Shown here one piece after another: positions 42,429-50,283 of a stretch of 64,000 nucleotides of DNA. Source of the DNA: UBA4735 sp035935465 (GTDB lineage: Bacteria; Chloroflexota; Limnocylindria; P2-11E); contig DASYXA010000062.1 of the NCBI GenBank assembly GCA_035935465.1, forward strand, positions 1 through 64,000, given 5' to 3'. Every line of letters begins with the position of its first letter. The stretch's first letter is position 1. Under the pieces are notes generated by a model, which saw nothing but the letters and a program-made list of their open reading frames with translations, made no database searches and was not told where the DNA came from. The position numbers were made by a program, and so were the translations under genes.

Positions 42429-42605
42429 GGACGGGGTGACCGGCACGCGAAATAGATGGGAAAAATCGCTCACCGAGGGATTCAGTGTACGGGCGGTGCC
42501 GTCGGCCCGCCACGGATCCACTCGGGCCGGCCGACACCGCAGGGGCCGGCTGCGGCAGGCCCGCGACGCCCGTGGCCCTGCGCTCCTCGTACGTCCTGCG
42601 GTGCG

Positions 42606-42950
42606 CTACTCGATCTTCAGCACGACCGGCGCGTCGCCCCAGAGGCGCTCGAGGTTGTAGAGGTCCCGCTCCTCGGGCACGAATGCGTGCACGACGACGT
42701 CACCGAGGTCGATCAGCACCCAGCGCCCGGAGCTGTAGCCCTCGACGCCGACCGGCACGCGGCCCGCGGCCTTCGCCGTCTCGACGATCCCGTCGGCGAT
42801 GGCCTGGACCTGACGCTCGCCGCGGCCGCTGCACAGGACGAAGAAGTCGGCGATCGTCGTGACCTCGGCCACGTTCATCACCAGGACGTCCTCGGCCTTC
42901 TTGCCGGTGGCCGCCTCGACGACGAGATCGGCGACGGCGCGCGCGCTCAG
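42606..42950 (-). CDS. rsfS: Ribosomal silencing factor RsfS (CTG start)
   Basis: Binds uL14 on the 50S subunit and blocks subunit joining under starvation. The conserved domain runs from KKAEDVLVMNVAEVTTIADFFVLCSG to SGRWVLIDLGDVVVHAFVPEERDLYNLERLW. No ATG/GTG/TTG precedes the conserved N-terminal helix in frame. CTG 42950 overlaps the nadD stop as CTGA and gives 114 residues, the normal family length; ATG 42881 would cut 23 conserved residues. GGAGGGA lies upstream. It completes the widespread obg-nadD-rsfS cluster. Confidence 0.92.
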   Translation of the reverse strand: MSARAVADLVVEAATGKKAEDVLVMNVAEVTTIADFFVLCSGRGERQVQAIADGIVETAKAAGRVPVGVEGYSSGRWVLIDLGDVVVHAFVPEERDLYNLERLWGDAPVVLKIE

Positions 42951-43531
42951 GTCGTTCGCGACGTGGCTCCCTCCGCGCGGTACAGGCCGCGCGCCTCGAT
43001 GTGCCTCCAGGCGGGCTCGGGAACAAGGTACCGCAGCGACAGGCCCCGGGCGGCCCGCGCGCGCAGCTCGCGCGAGCTGATGTCGAGGCGCGGCGCGTCG
43101 AAGGTCACGATCGGCGCGCCGCCCATCCGCTCGGGCGCGCCGGGCCGCTCCGCGACGACGATCGTCGCAAGCTTCGCGATGCGCGGAGCGTCCTTCCAGC
43201 GCGGCAGGGCGGCGCTCGCGTCGCTCCCGAGGATCAGGAAGAGCTCGTCGCCGCCCGCGAGCTGCTCGAGCGTCTCCACCGTGTAGGACGGCCCCGAGCG
43301 GTCGAGCTCGACGCGCGACACGGCGAAGCGCGGCTCGCCCGCGACCGCGAGCTCGAGCATCGCGAGGCGGTCGGCCTCTCCCGCGACCGGCCCGCGGTCC
43401 TTCAGCGGCGACCGGCGAGCGAGCACGAACAGGACGCGGTCGAGCCGGACCGACTCGAGCGCCGCGTGCGCGATCGCGAGATGGCCGACGTGGACCGGGT
43501 CGAACGTGCCGCCGAAGACCCCGACCCTCAC
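42947..43531 (-). CDS. nadD: Nicotinate-nucleotide adenylyltransferase
   Basis: Adenylates nicotinate mononucleotide in NAD synthesis. The 194-residue protein has GVFGGTFDPVHVGHL (residues 4-18, nucleotidyltransferase HxGH-type motif) and ISSRELRARAARG (ISSTxxR motif) near residue 160. GTG start at 43531 overlaps the obg stop as GTGA, and the stop overlaps rsfS as CTGA. Confidence 0.95.
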   Translation of the reverse strand: MRVGVFGGTFDPVHVGHLAIAHAALESVRLDRVLFVLARRSPLKDRGPVAGEADRLAMLELAVAGEPRFAVSRVELDRSGPSYTVETLEQLAGGDELFLILGSDASAALPRWKDAPRIAKLATIVVAERPGAPERMGGAPIVTFDAPRLDISSRELRARAARGLSLRYLVPEPAWRHIEARGLYRAEGATSRTT

Positions 43532-44790
43532 CGCCTGGCGCCCTCGGTCCATTCGAGGTCCTTCGTGCCGATCCGGACCGTATCTCCGTGCTTCACGCCG
43601 AGGCGGCGGAGCTCCTTCTCGATCCCGTTCTTCTGCAGGAGCCGCTGGAAGTACGCCGCGGCGTCCGGGCTCTCCCAATCGATGCCTGTCGCGAGCCGCT
43701 CGACCCGGTCGCCGCGCACGCGGAAGCCGTCCTGCTCCTTCGTCGCCGTCCAGTCGCGGCCGCCACCGCTGAACACGATGCGGCGCTCGCCGGGCGCCGC
43801 GGCCACGATGGCCTCGCGCGGCGGGCACCGCGCGAAGATCCGTTTCAGCAGCTCCGGCAGGTGCGCGGCGGTGACGGCCGACACCGGGATCGCGTCGGGC
43901 CCGAGCGCCCCGGCCACGCTCGCCGCGCGCTCTTTGGCCTCGAACAGATCGAGCTTGTTGAGCGCGAAGATCCGCGGCCGGTCCATGAGGCCCCGCCCGT
44001 ATGCGGTGAGCTCCGTATCGACGGTCGCGATGTCCGCGATCGGATCGTCGAGCGCCAGATCGACGACGTGGACGATGAGCCGCGTCCGCTCGATGTGCCG
44101 CAGGAACTCCTCGCCGAGACCGGCGCCGGTGTGCGCGCCCTCGATGAGCCCGGGGATGTCGGCGATGACGAGCTCGCGGTCCCCAAGGCGCGCGACGCCG
44201 AGGTTCGGCGTGAGCGTCGTGAACGGATACGCGGCGATCTTCGGCGTCGCGCGGGTGAGCGCCGCGAGGAGCGACGACTTGCCGGCGTTCGGGAGCCCGA
44301 CGAGGCCGACGTCGGCGATGAGCTTGAGCTCGAGATCGAGCGCGCGCGACTCGCCGGGGGAGCCGTCCTCGGCGATGCGCGGGACGCGTCGCGTGCTCGA
44401 CACGAACCGCGCGTTGCCCTTGCCGCCCTGACCCCCCCGCGCGACGACGACCTCCTCGTCCGGAGTCGCCAGGTCCGCGACGCGTTCGCCGGTGCCCCGG
44501 TCGACGACGAGCGTGCCCTCCGGCACGCGTACGACCAGATCCGCGCCGGCCTTGCCGCTCTTGTTCTTGCCCCCTCCGGCCGCGCCGCTCCCGGCCTCCA
44601 GCAGCTTCTTGAACCGGAAGTCCGAGAGCGTGGTCATGCCGCTGTCGACCCGCAGGATCACGCTGCCGCCGTGGCCGCCATCGCCGCCGTCGGGCCCGCC
44701 GCGGGGGACGTGGGCCTCGCGCCGGAACGAGATGACCCCGCGGCCGCCGGCGCCGCCCTTCACCACGACGCGCGCGCGATCGAGGAACAC
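43528..44790 (-). CDS. obg: GTPase Obg/CgtA
   Basis: Essential ribosome-assembly GTPase. The 420-residue protein has the glycine-rich Obg fold (1-158; GGAGGRGVISFRREAHVPRGG), the G domain with GLPNAGKSS, DIPGLIEGA and NKLDL (about 160-325), and a C-terminal OCT domain ending DGFRVRGDRVERLA ... GVKHGDTVRIG. GTG 44790 is chosen because the Obg fold starts there (FLDRARVVVKGG); the frame is open much further upstream but is antisense-like. The gene follows a protein of unknown function by 3 bp. Confidence 0.96.
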   Translation of the reverse strand: MFLDRARVVVKGGAGGRGVISFRREAHVPRGGPDGGDGGHGGSVILRVDSGMTTLSDFRFKKLLEAGSGAAGGGKNKSGKAGADLVVRVPEGTLVVDRGTGERVADLATPDEEVVVARGGQGGKGNARFVSSTRRVPRIAEDGSPGESRALDLELKLIADVGLVGLPNAGKSSLLAALTRATPKIAAYPFTTLTPNLGVARLGDRELVIADIPGLIEGAHTGAGLGEEFLRHIERTRLIVHVVDLALDDPIADIATVDTELTAYGRGLMDRPRIFALNKLDLFEAKERAASVAGALGPDAIPVSAVTAAHLPELLKRIFARCPPREAIVAAAPGERRIVFSGGGRDWTATKEQDGFRVRGDRVERLATGIDWESPDAAAYFQRLLQKNGIEKELRRLGVKHGDTVRIGTKDLEWTEGARR

Positions 44791-44792
44791 CG

Positions 44793-45989
44793 CTAGGCCG
44801 CCAGCCGCACGTGCGCCGCGTCGGCGCGCAGCCGGTCGAGCATCGCGCGGATGCCGATCGTCGGCCCGCCCGCGGGCAGCCGCGCGAGCACCGCGTACGG
44901 ATCGGCGGCGAGGTCGGCGAGCCGCAGCTCCGTCCCGGGTGGCAGCTCGCCGAGGAGCGCGATGAGCGCGCTCATCTCGCGCTCGCGATCGGTGAGCCCG
45001 GGCAGCGAGAGGAGCTCCACGGTCGTCCGCAGCCGGCGGGTCGCCGCTTCGCGCAGCGACGCGCGCGCGTCGGTCCAGCGGAAGCCGGCCGGCCGGTGCA
45101 CCCGCTCGTACATCGGCCCGTCCGCGGACGCGATGCGGAACGTGACCTCGTCGACCCCCGCGTCGGCCGCGCGCCCCAGCGCGCCGGCGGACGATCCGCT
45201 CGTCCGGAGCGCGATCTTCCCGTGCGGGACCGCGGCGCGGATCCGCGCGGCCACGCCGGCGACCTCGCGGACGAGCTCGAGCGGCTCGCCCTCGCAGGCA
45301 TGTCCGAACGACACGCCGGTGCCGCCCGCCGCGAAGTGCGCGATCGCGACCGCGGCGGCGTCGGCCACCGGGACCTTGAGCGCGACCGGCTCGAGCGGCG
45401 CGCGCTCGTACCGCCGCCGCAGCGCGACGAGCGGCGCCGCCGCGTCGTTCGCCGGCGCGCCGAGCGGCAGCGCGCATTCGCCCTGCCCGAGGAACGCGTT
45501 GCGCGCGGCGGCACAGCCGTACTCGCGCGCGCACCGCGCGAGCTGGCGCAGCAGCGTGTTCGACGGCTCGGCCCGCAGGCGTCGCGTGATCGCCGCCCCG
45601 ACGTCGTCGGCCGGCCCGGCTCCGGCGGCCCCGAGCTGCACCGCGGCGACGAGCAGCTCGCCGCCCGCGCCCGCGGCGACGGCCGTGTACGGGAGCGGCT
45701 CGAGCGGCGCCGTGTCGCCCGCGGCCTCGACCGCCGGCAGGTGGGTGCGCACGTACCCCGGACCGAGGAGCGCCGCGACGGCCCAGCGTGCCGCGCCGAG
45801 CGAGCGCGGCTCGACCCTGCGGTCGAGGCCCATCGCGGCCCGGTCGGTCAGCGGGACGAGCGGCGTTCCATCCGGAAGGGGGATCGCGCGATCGAGCGCG
45901 GCCGGGGCGCCGCCATCGAGCGCGGCCGCGCCGTAGTCGGCGGACACGAAGACCCGGCCGGAGCGATCGCTATGGACGGCTTGGTACAC
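44793..45989 (-). CDS. Unknown protein with clustered Cys, possibly radical-SAM-like barrel
   Basis: A 398-residue protein, not firmly recognised. The N-terminal third (YQAVHSDRSGRVFVSADYGA, GLDRRVEPRSLG) resembles small peripheral domains. A Cys cluster follows, in CAREYGCAAARNAFLGQGECAL (Cys about residues 152, 158, 170). Next comes a barrel-like half with GTGVSFGHACEGEPLELV, reminiscent of the GGEP and substrate strands of radical SAM proteins. The standard CxxxCxxC is absent, so if related it is divergent or degenerate. It is the first gene before obg, with a 3-bp gap; the start GTG 45989 has CATACT 6 nt upstream. Confidence 0.6.
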   Translation of the reverse strand: MYQAVHSDRSGRVFVSADYGAAALDGGAPAALDRAIPLPDGTPLVPLTDRAAMGLDRRVEPRSLGAARWAVAALLGPGYVRTHLPAVEAAGDTAPLEPLPYTAVAAGAGGELLVAAVQLGAAGAGPADDVGAAITRRLRAEPSNTLLRQLARCAREYGCAAARNAFLGQGECALPLGAPANDAAAPLVALRRRYERAPLEPVALKVPVADAAAVAIAHFAAGGTGVSFGHACEGEPLELVREVAGVAARIRAAVPHGKIALRTSGSSAGALGRAADAGVDEVTFRIASADGPMYERVHRPAGFRWTDARASLREAATRRLRTTVELLSLPGLTDREREMSALIALLGELPPGTELRLADLAADPYAVLARLPAGGPTIGIRAMLDRLRADAAHVRLAA

Positions 45990-45995
45990 CGGCCA

Positions 45996-46001
45996 AGTAT
46001 G
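45996..46001 (-). promoter_or_regulatory. Candidate -10 (CATACT) for the gene upstream of obg
   Basis: Ends 6 nt before the GTG at 45989 on the minus strand, leaderless spacing. Confidence 0.35.
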
Positions 46002-46040
46002 AGAACGAGCGGGCCGGACCGAGCGCGGCGGGCCGGCGGG

Positions 46041-47144
46041 CTAGGGCTGGACGGTGAGCGGGTTGACGAACCGCCCGTTGATCTTCGTCTCCCAGTGGAC
46101 GTGGGGGCCGGTGGTCACGCCGGTGAGCCCGATCGCGGCCACGATCTGGCCGGCGTTCACCGGGGTGCCGACCGGGAGGTACGCGGCGCTCAGGTGGTAG
46201 TAGCACTCCTCGAGGTTGCCGCTCTTCACGCAGATGTGGAGGCCACCGATGGCGACCCAGCCGTTCTGGCTGATCGTGCCGTTGACCGACGCGGCGAGCC
46301 CGCTGCCGTAGGGGGCCGCGATGTCGACCCCGGTGTGTCCCGCCCAGAAGCCCTGGCTGATCCAACCGGCCACCGGCCACGCGAGGTAGCCGCCGGCTTT
46401 CGCGGCCGGCGCGCTCACGGCGGGCCGCGCGATGACGCTCGCGTTCACATCCGGCGGCAGCGGGAGCGTCGGGAGCACCGCGTTCTCGACGAAGATGAGC
46501 TGGCCCGGAGCGAAGTGCTCCGGCTCGAAGTAGAGGCGGTTGTAGTCGCGGATCACGGCCGGGTCGACCTTGAACCGCGCGGCGACCGACTCGACGGTGT
46601 CGCCCTGGGCGACGGTGTAGAGCGCGCCCTCGTGCGGCGGGATCATGATCTGCCGGCCGACCTGGAGGTGGTACGGGTCGGTGATGCCGTTGGCGAACGC
46701 GATGGCTTCCGCGGACAACCCGTAGAAGTTCGCGATCGACCACAGCGTGTCGTCGCGCGACAGCGTGTACTCCTGGATCGGCGGCACGCCCTCGGCCCGC
46801 ACGGTGACGGGGCTGCGTCCCGCGGCGATCGTGCCGCCGCGCGCCGGCGGCGCGGCGCGGGCGACCGATGGCTCGCCGTCCGCGGGCGCGAGGCTCGTCG
46901 ATCCGACGGCGTTCAAGACCGACGGCGGCGCGCTCGGGCGCGCCGCGGCGCCGGCGACGAACGGGAGCGACATCACGACGGCCGCGACGAGGAGGTTGAT
47001 CACGACGAACAGCGCGCGCCGGCCCAGCTGTCGGGTGCTGATGAGCGAAAGGCGCTCGATCGTTCCGCCGGCCTTCTGGGCGAGCTCCCCGAGCTGCGGT
47101 CGCCTCGACGGCAATGCCGACGGCCCACGGAGCCTCGCCCTCAA
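46041..47144 (-). CDS. LysM-containing M23 peptidase (peptidoglycan hydrolase)
   Basis: A 367-residue cell-envelope protein: one N-terminal transmembrane anchor or signal (about 44-65), then two LysM domains (YTLSRDDTLWSIANFYGLS about 128-172; YTVAQGDTVESVAARFKVD about 177-222), then an M23 endopeptidase domain. Metal and catalytic residues: HTGVDIAAP (about residue 270), YYH, and HVHWE (about 350). It should cut peptidoglycan cross-links while LysM binds glycan. The extended N-terminus makes the start uncertain. Divergent from nuoA, with a palindrome between. Confidence 0.88.
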   Translation of the reverse strand: MRARLRGPSALPSRRPQLGELAQKAGGTIERLSLISTRQLGRRALFVVINLLVAAVVMSLPFVAGAAARPSAPPSVLNAVGSTSLAPADGEPSVARAAPPARGGTIAAGRSPVTVRAEGVPPIQEYTLSRDDTLWSIANFYGLSAEAIAFANGITDPYHLQVGRQIMIPPHEGALYTVAQGDTVESVAARFKVDPAVIRDYNRLYFEPEHFAPGQLIFVENAVLPTLPLPPDVNASVIARPAVSAPAAKAGGYLAWPVAGWISQGFWAGHTGVDIAAPYGSGLAASVNGTISQNGWVAIGGLHICVKSGNLEECYYHLSAAYLPVGTPVNAGQIVAAIGLTGVTTGPHVHWETKINGRFVNPLTVQP

Positions 47145-47189
47145 CAGACCGGACCTCCCCTACGCTCGCCTTCCCCAGGAGAAAGACAT

Positions 47190-47204
47190 GTACGCATTGC
47201 GTAC
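47190..47204. promoter_or_regulatory. 15-bp palindrome GTACGCA-T-TGCGTAC in M23/nuo divergent region
   Basis: Perfect 7-bp arms around one base, 46 bp upstream of the M23 ATG and 160 bp upstream of nuoA. Operator-like; the cognate regulator is unknown. Confidence 0.45.
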
Positions 47205-47350
47205 TCACCGTTCGGGAACCGTCGCACCGTAAACCGCGGGCTCACGCTGTGTCAACCGCGCAACGGGCGTGTGACGTTACGGAGAGCAGGACCATCGGGG
47301 CGCTCGACCACCCGAAGTCATCGCGGTTTGCGGCGATCTGGGGCCGTTCG

Positions 47351-47356
47351 TACGCT
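47351..47356 (+). promoter_or_regulatory. Candidate -10 (TACGCT) for the nuo operon
   Basis: Ends 8 nt before the nuoA GTG (47365); no Shine-Dalgarno between them. Confidence 0.45.
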
Positions 47357-47364
47357 ACGCCGCA

Positions 47365-47730
47365 GTGCCCGACTACAACCTCTCCTATTTCTATGTCTTT
47401 GCCTTTTTCGTGGTGGGGGCGGGCTTCGTCACCGTATTGCTCGGCGCGTCACGGCTCGTGGCGCCCCGGAAGCCGTCGCTCGAGAAGTCGCGTACCTATG
47501 AGTCGGGTGAGGAGCCGGTCGGCCAAGCGTGGGGCCGGTACCCCAGCCACTTCTACATCTTCGCCCTGCTGTTCGTGGTCTTCGACGTCGAAGTGATCTT
47601 CCTGTTCCCGTGGGCGGTCCTGTTCCGGTCGCTCGGGTGGAACGGGCTCATCGAGATGGCCGTCTTCATCCTCGTCCTCGTGGTCGGGCTGTTCTACGCC
47701 TGGCGCAAGCAGGTGCTGCGGTGGTACTGA
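47365..47730 (+). CDS. nuoA: NADH-quinone oxidoreductase subunit A
   Basis: Small membrane-arm subunit of complex I. The 121-residue protein has three transmembrane helices and the conserved loop KSRTYESGEEPVGQAWGRY followed by YIFALLFVVFDVEVIFLFPW, which is diagnostic. GTG start 47365. The gene is followed by nuoC with a 10-bp overlap; nuoB, normally next, is missing. Confidence 0.96.
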   Translation: MPDYNLSYFYVFAFFVVGAGFVTVLLGASRLVAPRKPSLEKSRTYESGEEPVGQAWGRYPSHFYIFALLFVVFDVEVIFLFPWAVLFRSLGWNGLIEMAVFILVLVVGLFYAWRKQVLRWY

Positions 47731-48209
47731 GCGCGCCGCGGCCGACCGCCGATCTCGCGCGCGTCACGTCCGCGCTCGGCGCGACGCTCGGATCGCGCGC
47801 CCGAGTCTCGACGCTGCACGACATGGTCGTGGTCGACGTCGATCGCGAGCGCCTCGTCGAGGTGGCGACGCTGCTCCGCGACGATCCGCTCACGAGGTGC
47901 GATCTGTACTCCGTCAACGCGGGGGTCGACACCGGCGCCGAGCTCCGCTCCGTCACGTTCGTACGCGGCACGACGACGCACGTCTTCGCGATGCTCCGCA
48001 CCGCGTGTCCCGAGATGGATCCGCGCGTGCCCACGCTGACCGGGGTGTGGCCGGGCGCGAACTGGTGCGAGCGCGAGACCTACGACATGTTCGGGATCAT
48101 CTTCGACGGCCACCCGGATCTGCGGCGGATCTTCCTCGAGGAGACGTTCCCCGGCCATCCGCTGCGCAAGAGCTTCCTCCCCCCGCGCAGCGACGCGCGC
48201 GGAGGCTGA
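47721..48209 (+). CDS. nuoC: NADH-quinone oxidoreductase subunit C (30-kDa)
   Basis: Peripheral-arm subunit that packs against NuoD. The 162-residue protein shows the 30-kDa signature CERETYDMFGIIFDGHPDLRRI (in part) near residues 115-136. GTG 47721 overlaps nuoA by 10 bp; a CTG at 47727 would give a CTGA overlap. No nuoD follows: nuoH starts 4 bp after the stop. Confidence 0.92.
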   Translation: MVLSAPRPTADLARVTSALGATLGSRARVSTLHDMVVVDVDRERLVEVATLLRDDPLTRCDLYSVNAGVDTGAELRSVTFVRGTTTHVFAMLRTACPEMDPRVPTLTGVWPGANWCERETYDMFGIIFDGHPDLRRIFLEETFPGHPLRKSFLPPRSDARGG

Positions 48210-48212
48210 GCC

Positions 48213-49364
48213 GTGCCGGTCGGCCCGTTCGGTCTCGACCCCGCCATCTGGGCGGTGCTCCGCCTCGTGATCGCGGTGGCGCTCGCCGTCTTCCTCGTGC
48301 TCAACGGCGCGCTCGCGCAGATCTTCCTCGAGCGGAAGATCCAGGCGGTGATGCAGGACCGGCTCGGTCCGTATCACACCGGACCGTTCGGGTTGCTCCA
48401 GACGTTCGCCGACGCGATCAAGCTCCTCAGCAAGGAGGACATCCGCGCGAAGCTCACCGACGCGCCGTTCTTCCTCGCCGCGCCGGCGATCGTGTTCAGC
48501 CCGATGCTCGCGTCGTTCGTCGTGCTGCCGTTCGCCCCCGACTTCGTCGGGGCCAACCTGAACGTCGGTCTCCTGTATCTGACGACGCTCGGCTCGATGA
48601 CCGTCCTCGGCATCGTCATCGCCGGCTGGGCGTCGAACAACAAGTACTCGCTCATGGGCGGCCTGCGGTCGGCCGGCCAGCTCATCTCCTATGAGGTCCC
48701 GCAGATCCTCGGGCTCGTGACCGTCGTCCTGTACGTCGGCTCGCTCTCGATGGTCGACATCACGAACTCGCAGCCCGGGCTCCTCGTGAACGCGCTCATC
48801 CTGCCGTTCGCCTTCGTCACCTACCTGATCGCCGCGCTCGCGGAGACGAACCGCAACCCGTTCGACCTGCCCGAGGCCGAGTCCGAGCTGGTGGCCGGCT
48901 TCCTCACCGAGTACTCGGGGATGCGTTGGGCGGTGTTCTTCCTCTCCGAGTACGGCGAGGTCACGGTCGTGTCCGCGATCATGGCCACCCTCTGGTTCGG
49001 CGGCTGGCACGGTCCCGGCGTCGACGCCGTGCCGATCCTCGGGATCCTCTGGTTCACGCTCAAGACCTACGGGTTCGTTCTGCTGTTCATGTGGATCCGC
49101 GCGACGCTGCCGCGCCTTCGGATCGACCAGCTCATGGGGTTCTGCTGGAAGGTCCTCATCCCGCTGGCGCTCGTGAACATCATGGCCTCGGCCGTGATCA
49201 TCCTCGCGTTCGCCGACCCGCGTCTGCCCCTCGCGGTCGTGAACTGGCTGCTCGTCGCCGGGCTCGTGTTCGGCCTTCCGTTCACGCAGCGCCGCCGGCT
49301 GCTCGGGTTCCGCAAGCGCACCCGTGAGAGCGTCGCCCTGCGCGACGTGCGCCTGTCGCCCTGA
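48213..49364 (+). CDS. nuoH: NADH-quinone oxidoreductase subunit H
   Basis: The 383-residue membrane subunit next to the quinone chamber. About eight transmembrane helices; conserved LERKIQAVMQDRLGPYHTGPFG and ADAIKLLSKED, then FLTEYSGMRWAVFFLSEY. GTG start. It is directly downstream of nuoC and one base overlaps nuoJ (TGATG); nuoI is absent from its usual place between H and J. Confidence 0.96.
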   Translation: MPVGPFGLDPAIWAVLRLVIAVALAVFLVLNGALAQIFLERKIQAVMQDRLGPYHTGPFGLLQTFADAIKLLSKEDIRAKLTDAPFFLAAPAIVFSPMLASFVVLPFAPDFVGANLNVGLLYLTTLGSMTVLGIVIAGWASNNKYSLMGGLRSAGQLISYEVPQILGLVTVVLYVGSLSMVDITNSQPGLLVNALILPFAFVTYLIAALAETNRNPFDLPEAESELVAGFLTEYSGMRWAVFFLSEYGEVTVVSAIMATLWFGGWHGPGVDAVPILGILWFTLKTYGFVLLFMWIRATLPRLRIDQLMGFCWKVLIPLALVNIMASAVIILAFADPRLPLAVVNWLLVAGLVFGLPFTQRRRLLGFRKRTRESVALRDVRLSP

Positions 49365-49864
49365 TGTTCGACTTCTTCGAGCCCCTGTTCTTCGCGCTCT
49401 TCGCGATCGGGGTCATCGGCGCGGGCGCCGCGGTCGTCGTCCTGCGCCGGATCACCGCGCAGGCGCTCCTCATGGCGCTCACGTTCGCGTGCATGGCGGG
49501 GATGTTCCTGCTGCTCGGTGCGGAGACGATCGCGCTGTTCCAGGTGCTCATCTACGTCGGCGCGATCACGATCCTCATCCTGTTCGGCGTGATGTTCACG
49601 AAGCAGGACGAGCGCCCGTACGGCCTGTTCTTCCAGGAACAGACGCCGTGGGCCGCGGCGGTCGTCGTCGTGATCGCGCTGCCGGTCACGCTCCTCGCGT
49701 TCTCGTTCAAGGATCCGGCGACGCCGTCGGCGAAGGGCGGCGATCTCATCCCGCTCGCGGCGAGCCTGTTCCGGGACTACGCGTTCCCGTTCGAGGTCGC
49801 GTCCGTCCTGCTGCTCGCCGCCCTCGTCGGCGCGATCGTGCTCGTGAAGCAGGACGAACGTTGA
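49364..49864 (+). CDS. nuoJ: NADH-quinone oxidoreductase subunit J
   Basis: A 166-residue membrane subunit with five helices and the conserved FQVLIYVGAITILILFGVMF segment in helix 3 containing the pi-bulge. ATG overlaps the nuoH stop by one base; the stop overlaps nuoK as TTGA. Confidence 0.95.
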   Translation: MFDFFEPLFFALFAIGVIGAGAAVVVLRRITAQALLMALTFACMAGMFLLLGAETIALFQVLIYVGAITILILFGVMFTKQDERPYGLFFQEQTPWAAAVVVVIALPVTLLAFSFKDPATPSAKGGDLIPLAASLFRDYAFPFEVASVLLLAALVGAIVLVKQDER

Positions 49865-50190
49865 CCGTCCCCCTCGGCGCGTTCATCGCGGTGTCGGCGG
49901 TGCTGTTCTTCATCGGGGCCGCGGGCGTGCTGGTCCGTCGCAACGCGGTCGTGATCCTCATGTGCGTCGAGCTGATGCTGAACGCGAGCAACCTCGCCCT
50001 CGTCGCGTTCGCTCGCCGCGCCGGGCACCTCGGAGCGGGGAACCCGCTCGACCAGCGGGGCAGCGTCTTCGTCGTGTTCGTGTTCGTCGTCGCGGCGGCC
50101 GAGGTCGCGGTCGGCCTCGCGATCGTGCTCGCCGCGTACCGCAACCGGCCGACCGTGAACGTGGATGAGCTGCACGAGATGAAGGGATGA
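49861..50190 (+). CDS. nuoK: NADH-quinone oxidoreductase subunit K
   Basis: A 109-residue membrane subunit with three helices; conserved Glu in MCVELMLNASNLALVAF (helix 2) and a second Glu in AAAEVAVGLAIVLA (helix 3), both part of the proton path. The TTG start overlaps the nuoJ stop as TTGA; no better start exists for the conserved length. Confidence 0.94.
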   Translation: MTVPLGAFIAVSAVLFFIGAAGVLVRRNAVVILMCVELMLNASNLALVAFARRAGHLGAGNPLDQRGSVFVVFVFVVAAAEVAVGLAIVLAAYRNRPTVNVDELHEMKG

Positions 50191-50279
50191 CCACGAGCGA
50201 GGCCGGGCTGTGCCCGGGCGAGCGAGTCCCACCAGCCTTGGGCATCTGCGCGCGAAGCGCGCAGGTCAGGCAGGGCTGA
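50187..50279 (+). other. Linker mini-ORF / related spacer element between nuoK and nuoL
   Basis: A 30-codon ORF begins in an ATGA overlap with the nuoK stop and ends 4 bp before the nuoL GTG. Its DNA contains GGCTGTGCCCGGGCGAGCGAG then CCACCAGCC, resembling the nuoM-nuoN spacer, but in a different reading frame. The peptide itself has no recognisable features. Confidence 0.4.
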
Positions 50280-50283
50280 GCGC

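Noticed and set aside
42429..42605. Possible small genes or terminator between tRNA-Ala and rsfS
   Set aside because: Open frames here are short and run through the tRNA; the T-rich patch has no stem before it.
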